From the NCBI GenBank assembly GCA_009775195.1, contig VSPF01000044.1, positions 1 through 17,369 on the forward strand: a stretch of DNA of 17,369 nt, read 5' to 3'. Shown one piece after another: positions 13,553 through 17,369 of the stretch. Position 1 is the stretch's first letter. Each line of letters opens with the position of its first letter. Both the position numbers and the translations under genes were made by a program. This stretch comes from Muribaculaceae bacterium (GTDB taxonomy: Bacteria; Bacteroidota; Bacteroidia; Bacteroidales; Muribaculaceae). The notes beneath the pieces were generated by a model that did not search any database, was not told the origin of the DNA, and saw nothing but the letters and a program-made list of their open reading frames with translations.

Positions 13553-14359
13553 TTATTGTATGTTAGGAGTTTGTAATCTGAAAAATTTTTGAGCATTCCC
13601 TGTGGTGGCAGCGGCGACATCGTCGGGCATTACCCCGAGAGCGTCGGCAACACACCCCACTATATAGGGTATATACGAGCTCTCGTTGCGCCGCCCCCTG
13701 TAGGGAACCGGTGCAAGGTATGGAGAGTCGGTCTCGGTGAGTATGCGGTCTATGCCAATGGCCGGAAGGACGGAGGCAAGACCGCTGTTTTTAAATGTCA
13801 CAATGCCGTTGATGCCGAAATAATAATCGCCGAGGCTGCGTATGCGTTCGACGTCAGCGACAGTACCGCCGAAGCTGTGAAAAACTGCCGCCACGTCGCT
13901 ATGGCCCGACAGCACTTCGAGCGTCTGGTCAAGGGCCTGGCGCTGATGTATTATGACGGGGAGGCCGAGCCGTGATGCCGCGTCGAGCTGCATGTCGAAG
14001 ACTTCGAGCTGCGACGACTCGAAAGTCTTGTCCCAGTAGAGGTCGATGCCCACCTCGCCGACAGCGACAAAGCCACTGCCATCGCCGAGAACCGACATGA
14101 TATAAGCGAGTTCTTCGCGCCAGTTCTCCTTGACCTCGGTCGGGTGCAGACCCATCGCCAAGGCAGTGTTGCCGGGACGCAAGGCATGCAGGGCCAACAT
14201 CGGCCCGACACTCGAGCGGTCGACGGCCGGCAGCACCATCATGTCTACCCCGGCAGCAATGGCACGGTCTACGGTATCGACCTGTCCCTGCATAGAGTCG
14301 TGCGCCTGATTTTCAAGCGCGAACTCGGGGCCGTAGATATGTGTATGCGTGTCTATCAA
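13553..14359 (-). CDS. TatD-family metal-dependent hydrolase
   Basis: The 268-residue protein is a TIM-barrel TatD-family hydrolase, relatives of which act as 3'-5' DNases or general phosphodiesterases in the cytoplasm. The metal ligands are all present: H5 and H7 (DTHTH), E102 (GEVGID), H138 (VIIHQR), H161 (FHSFGG) and D211 (TETDSPYLAP), followed by PVPYRGRRNES. The start must be TTG at 14359-14357. The upstream stop is six codons earlier with no ATG between, and the next ATG, residue 23, would lose the HxH site. It lies 15 bases after the polyprenyl synthetase gene. The physiological substrate cannot be read from sequence. Confidence 0.93.
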   Translation of the reverse strand: MIDTHTHIYGPEFALENQAHDSMQGQVDTVDRAIAAGVDMMVLPAVDRSSVGPMLALHALRPGNTALAMGLHPTEVKENWREELAYIMSVLGDGSGFVAVGEVGIDLYWDKTFESSQLEVFDMQLDAASRLGLPVIIHQRQALDQTLEVLSGHSDVAAVFHSFGGTVADVERIRSLGDYYFGINGIVTFKNSGLASVLPAIGIDRILTETDSPYLAPVPYRGRRNESSYIPYIVGCVADALGVMPDDVAAATTGNAQKFFRLQTPNIQ

Positions 14360-14374
14360 GACTTGTGTGATATA

Positions 14375-15340
14375 TCAGTGTTTACGAGCCGAAGCCTGGT
14401 CGGCGAGATAGGCAAAAAAAGCGCGGGCCTCGACATCCATGTCTACCTTGTCGAGATACCCCTTTGCTTCAGCACTATATCTCAATGCCAGTTCCTGGCA
14501 GCGGTCACCGAGGCTATGACGTACGTATAGTGTTTTGACCTGTTCTATTGTTTCTTGCGGCTCGAGGTCTTCGGCCAGTATTGCCGGCAGCTCCTCGGGC
14601 TCGGCCTCGAGGGCGCTTATCAACAGCCACGTCTTCTTATGGTTTACGATATCTCCGCCTATTTCCTTACCGAAAATAGCAGGGTCGCCAAAGGTGTCGA
14701 GCCAGTCGTCACGTAGCTGGAATGCCATGCCGAGCGCGAAGCCGTAGTTGTACATCGCATCCGACGCCGCACTGTCGGCCCCGGCCATGATGGCTCCCAG
14801 GCGGCAAGCGCAACCGAGCAGCACCGAGGTCTTAAGCCCTATCATAAACAGGTATTCCTTGATGCTCACGTCGTCGCGGTCTTCAAACTCCATGTCGAGC
14901 TGCTGCCCCTCGTAGACCTCCATCGCCGTCTTGTTGAAACACTCCGACAACTCGGCCAGCCGGTCGCCGGCACCCTTTGCCAGTAGCTGCGACGCCATGG
15001 TAAGCATAGCATCGCCCGAAAGTATGGCCACATTCTCACCCCATTTGCGATGCACGGTCGGACGACCGCGACGTATGTCGGCTCGGTCCATCACGTCGTC
15101 GTGGAGGAGCGTGAAATTATGGAACATCTCGATAGCAAGAGCCTGGTTGATGGCTGTCGACGGCTCGGCCTTCGACAAGGCGGAATATGACGCCAGCACG
15201 AGCACCGGGCGAAGACGCTTTCCACCGCTCTCAAGAGTATAGCGCACTGGGGCGAATAGCCCGGGGGCAACTGTAGGATAAGAAAGCCCGGCAAGTGCCA
15301 CCTCGACAAGGCTTGAAAAAGTATTTAGTGTAAAATCCAT
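14375..15340 (-). CDS. Polyprenyl diphosphate synthetase (FPP/GGPP type)
   Basis: These trans-prenyltransferases condense isopentenyl diphosphate onto allylic diphosphates in the cytoplasm. From the ATG at 15340 the protein has 321 residues, with GGKRLRP (39-45), the first Asp-rich motif LLHDDVMD (D81, D82, D85), GDAML and the second motif LRDDWLDTFGD (D211, D212, D215). The first motif is the DDxxD form, and F76 stands five residues before it, a position where an aromatic residue limits chain length. A C15 to C20 product is therefore more likely than a long quinone tail (inference). An ATG at 15346 is equally possible. A -7 box 19 bases upstream starts the operon with the TatD-family gene and purT. 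Confidence 0.92.
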   Translation of the reverse strand: MDFTLNTFSSLVEVALAGLSYPTVAPGLFAPVRYTLESGGKRLRPVLVLASYSALSKAEPSTAINQALAIEMFHNFTLLHDDVMDRADIRRGRPTVHRKWGENVAILSGDAMLTMASQLLAKGAGDRLAELSECFNKTAMEVYEGQQLDMEFEDRDDVSIKEYLFMIGLKTSVLLGCACRLGAIMAGADSAASDAMYNYGFALGMAFQLRDDWLDTFGDPAIFGKEIGGDIVNHKKTWLLISALEAEPEELPAILAEDLEPQETIEQVKTLYVRHSLGDRCQELALRYSAEAKGYLDKVDMDVEARAFFAYLADQASARKH

Positions 15341-15358
15341 GACCATTGATTTGGTATG

Positions 15359-15390
15359 CAAAGTTAGTCACAATTACCCGAATATACAAA
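15359..15390 (-). promoter_or_regulatory. Promoter of the polyprenyl synthetase-purT operon
   Basis: On the minus strand TTTG (rc of 15387-15390) is followed after 20 bases by TAACTTTG (rc of 15359-15366). The transcription start should be near 15353, only about 7-13 bases before the candidate ATGs at 15346 and 15340. The leader is therefore very short. Confidence 0.75.
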
Positions 15391-15410
15391 CCCAAAACGC
15401 AAAAGGCACA

Positions 15411-16385
15411 TCACCACCGGGGCGTAGTGGTCACACGCAGTGTGTCGGCATCGACATCAACTATGAGTGCCTCGGCCCCGGCACGATTGATTATGGCGAA
15501 GGCACTATCGGCACATCCCGAGGCCATACAGGCAGTGGCGAGGGCATCTGCAAAACCGCACGACGAGGTTTCGACGGTCACTGCCACCATCGTACTGGCA
15601 ACAGGATGCCCGGTTATGGGCGACAAGGTGTGTCCGTAGCTACGCCCGAGACTGTCGAGACGGAAGTTGCGATAATTGCCCGACGAAGCCAATGCCACCC
15701 TCTCCGGCCCGAGCGATTTGACAGTAAGACGGCGATGCATCATACCGCCCTCGGGCGAATCTATCTGTATATGCCACTCTCGGCCCGACGGATTGTGCCC
15801 CCGAACGGCAACCTCGCCGCCGATTTCTATCATATAGTCAGTGATGCCGTTGCGGTCAAACATATCGGCAATCCGGTCGATGCCATAGCCCTTTGCCACC
15901 GATGAGAAATCGAAGCGCGTAGCCGGCGACTTCTTAGCGATGCGGCCGTCGATAATGCTACATTCGCCCATGCCCACGGCACCGAGGGCAACAGCTATAG
16001 CCGAGTCACTAACCTGCGGATTTTCAACCCGTCCAAAGCCCCAAAGTTCGGCTACGGGCCCTATGGTCGGGTCGTATACGCCGCCCGACAGGACCCACAC
16101 CTTCTGCCCGATGTCGAACACCTCGGCAAAACGCCTGCTTACGCTGTCGGTGGCACCGTCGTTTACCGCCGACCCCAGCGAACGCGGGTTGCAGAGCGAC
16201 AAGTCCTAGTCGATAGCGGCCATATCAGCCTCTATACTATCGGCAAAACTCCGGCCTGAAAAATAGGCAATATGATAGGTCGTAGCCCACGCCTCTCCAT
16301 TTGTTGTAAAAAAATTTTGCCTACAGCTTGCAAATGTCAAAAATAATGCCGAAATTAGCGGCAGAATTACAAACGACCGTTTCAT
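15411..16385 (-). pseudogene. apbE: FAD:protein FMN transferase (ApbE) interrupted by one in-frame TAG
   Basis: ApbE attaches FMN covalently to exported flavoproteins such as Rnf and Nqr subunits. Read from the ATG at 16385 the frame has 324 codons, with a lipoprotein signal (hydrophobic segment ending TFASC, C21) and the family start GEAWATTYHIAYF. Codon 60 (plus positions 16206-16208) is TAG, between AAID and DLSLCNPRS. Everything after it is intact: VYDPTIGPVAELWGF, DFSSVAKGYGIDRI, IEIGGEVAVRG, ALASSGNYRNF, GHTLSPITGHPV and SSCGFADALATA. A change of one base in a codon such as AAG, GAG or CAG would explain it. It may be a young null allele, a sequence error, or a read-through codon. A TTG just after the stop cannot restore export. 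It has its own -7 box. Confidence 0.85.
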
Positions 16386-16403
16386 TTACACAAAAATTTT
16401 ATT

Positions 16404-16411
16404 CAAAGTTA
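16404..16411 (-). promoter_or_regulatory. -7 box of apbE
   Basis: The minus strand reads TAACTTTG, ending 18 bases before the apbE ATG. The sequence directly before it is CCTCGCGATTTTTTTG. No TTG at the ideal distance is seen; a TTTG lies 23 bases upstream. The promoter being intact suggests that the gene is still transcribed. Confidence 0.65.
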
Positions 16412-16427
16412 CAAAAAAATCGCGAGG
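16412..16427 (-). repeat. CCTCGCGATTTTTTTG motif, copy 2
   Basis: Identical over 16 bases to the copy upstream of perR, and in the same orientation relative to the downstream gene. Here it abuts the -7 box, whereas at perR it precedes the -33 element, so the spacing differs. Confidence 0.4.
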
Positions 16428-16523
16428 CGGCGAACAAAACACGCTCCTCGATTGTTATCCTAAACAAGTAAGCCCACAACTTACTCCTAATATCTATTTA
16501 CCGACCCTAAAACAATCAAAGCT

Positions 16524-17096
16524 ATGCATCGTTCGTTTATTTTTCTCGCAGAAGGATTTGAAGAAATCGAGGCTCTGACCGTTGTCGACGTACTCCGCCG
16601 AGCCGGAATGGACATCAAGACTATATCAATCGGCACCGGTAAAGAAGTCACCGGCGCACACGGCATCACCGTCAAGGCCGACCTCACTTTCAAGGAAGCC
16701 GACTTCTCTGATTCAGAATGGCTCATCCTCCCCGGCGGAATGCCCGGTGCAACCAACCTTGCAGCCGACGAGGCCCTGTGCGACTTATTGAAAGTACACA
16801 AGGGCAAGATTGCCGCAATATGCGCCTCACCAGGTGTCGTCCTCGCCCCTCTCGGACTGCTCGAAGGACGCCAGGTAACCTGCTATCCCGGCTTTGATGC
16901 CGAGTGCCGCAAACATGGTGCGATTATGCGCGACGTGCCTGTAATGGCACTCAACGACCTCATCACCGGCAACGGCCCCAGCGCCGCCCTGCGCTTCGCC
17001 TTAGCAATAGTTGCAAACTCGCTCGGAGAGAGCACAGCCCAGCAAGTCGGGGGCGCCATGCTCTTCTACCCCAAAACCATGAACTTCTACTTCTGA
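16524..17096 (+). CDS. DJ-1/PfpI family protein
   Basis: The 190-residue protein belongs to the DJ-1 branch of the DJ-1/PfpI superfamily, whose members act on glyoxals or serve in oxidative and carbonyl stress in the cytoplasm. AEGFEEIEAL (9-18) carries E16, the partner of the nucleophile. LILPGGMPGATNL (67-79) forms the oxyanion region and C100 in AAICASPGVV is the nucleophile elbow. The conserved YPGF and DLITGNGPSAALRFALAIV follow. Length and motif spacing are those of human DJ-1 and YajL. The gene stands alone between a divergent apbE and a terminator. No clean TAnnTTTG box is visible upstream; an inverted pair AGTAAG/CTTACT lies at 16467-16485. Confidence 0.93.
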   Translation: MHRSFIFLAEGFEEIEALTVVDVLRRAGMDIKTISIGTGKEVTGAHGITVKADLTFKEADFSDSEWLILPGGMPGATNLAADEALCDLLKVHKGKIAAICASPGVVLAPLGLLEGRQVTCYPGFDAECRKHGAIMRDVPVMALNDLITGNGPSAALRFALAIVANSLGESTAQQVGGAMLFYPKTMNFYF

Positions 17097-17121
17097 AATA
17101 CACAATTCTAAATACAGCCCC

Positions 17122-17160
17122 AAACGGTCACGTAATCATTATATTACGTGGCCGTTTCTT
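17122..17160 (+). terminator. Intrinsic terminator after the DJ-1 gene
   Basis: AAACGGTCACGTAAT (17122-17136) pairs with ATTACGTGGCCGTTT (17143-17157) across a CATTAT loop; 15 pairs with one G-U. It runs into CTTATTATT, a modest T-rich tail. Confidence 0.8.
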
Positions 17161-17182
17161 ATTATTGTCAAAGCTACGACGC

Positions 17183-17251
17183 AAAATTTTTTCAAAAAAA
17201 GATGCAAAAAAAATTGTCAATTAAAAAAAAGTACGTAACTTTGCATCGCAA
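17183..17251 (+). promoter_or_regulatory. tRNA-Val promoter with UP-like element
   Basis: AAAATTTTTTCAAAAAAAG (17183-17201), 12 bases, TTG (17214-17216), 19 bases, then TAACTTTG (17236-17243). The core extends as CGTAACTTTGCATCGCAA to 17251, one base different from the tRNA-His promoter. The leader to the tRNA is about 43 bases and contains the hairpin GAGAAA/TTTCTC at 17254-17270. Confidence 0.85.
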
Positions 17252-17292
17252 TTGAGAAAAGCACTTTCTCATCGCCTCACCGAGATTAACTC

Positions 17293-17367
17293 GGGCGCTT
17301 AGCTCAGCTGGTTCAGAGCGTCTGCCTTACAAGCAGAGGGTCGGGGGTTCGAATCCCTCAGCGCCCA
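17293..17367 (+). tRNA. tRNA-Val (anticodon TAC)
   Basis: A complete 75-base cloverleaf: acceptor GGGCGCT/AGCGCCC, D stem GCTC/GAGC, anticodon stem TCTGC/GCAGA with loop CTTACAA (anticodon TAC), T arm GGGGG-TTCGAAT-CCCTC and discriminator A at 17367. The next bases are CT, so CCA is not encoded and must be added after transcription, unlike tRNA-His in this window. The window ends two bases later, so further tRNAs in the same transcript cannot be excluded. Confidence 0.97.
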
Positions 17368-17369
17368 CT

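Noticed and set aside
16467..16485. AGTAAG/CTTACT inverted pair as an operator for the DJ-1 gene
   Set aside because: Only six bases per arm with a seven-base gap and no clear promoter to place it against; too weak to list as a site.

Overview
The window reads as chromosomal DNA of a Bacteroidales bacterium, with gene content and base composition reminiscent of Muribaculaceae (family-level placement is a guess). The supports are the Bacteroidota promoter form (TTG, about 19 bases, TAnnTTTG) seen in front of many units, a DUF4290 gene, GH97 and GH43 exported glycosidases, A-rich leaders in place of strong Shine-Dalgarno sites, and GC-rich genes separated by very AT-rich spacers.

Layout. Positions 1-311 hold no gene I recognise but contain a long imperfect hairpin (93-180). 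A tRNA-His unit on the minus strand follows (promoter 468-528, tRNA 375-452, terminator 314-352). Then comes a carbohydrate block: a GH97 alpha-glycosidase on the minus strand, divergent from a GH43 exo-galactosidase-like gene and a GH105 plus DUF2264 fusion on the plus strand. The divergent region holds a cluster of GAATA/TATTC half-sites, a perfect 24-bp palindrome and a possible 48-residue upstream ORF. No SusC/SusD pair or sensor is present, so this is a loose CAZyme cluster; uronic-acid-decorated galactan or arabinogalactan is a plausible target.

From 6391 to 10052 lies a tightly coupled operon: DUF4290, rimM, a small acidic protein, an OmpA-C lipoprotein-free exported protein and the replicative helicase dnaB. 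All four junctions overlap by 1 or 4 bases. Next is a 262-bp gene-free element with perfect 20-bp terminal inverted repeats and nested hairpins, then a peroxide-defence operon (perR, rubrerythrin) with a PerR-box-like palindrome over its own promoter, and an AT-rich higBA toxin-antitoxin module that looks acquired.

On the minus strand a polyprenyl synthetase, a TatD-family hydrolase (TTG start) and purT form an operon. Upstream of it, apbE is intact in every conserved motif but is interrupted by one in-frame TAG at codon 60. The window ends with a DJ-1/PfpI gene, its terminator, and a tRNA-Val whose promoter shares an unusually long architecture with the tRNA-His promoter.

The most interesting observations are the nested-palindrome element at 10143-10404, the amber codon in apbE, the shared stable-RNA promoter design, the bifunctional GH105/DUF2264 protein, and the palindrome-bearing leader of the GH43 gene. 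I did not find a clearly new multi-gene system.
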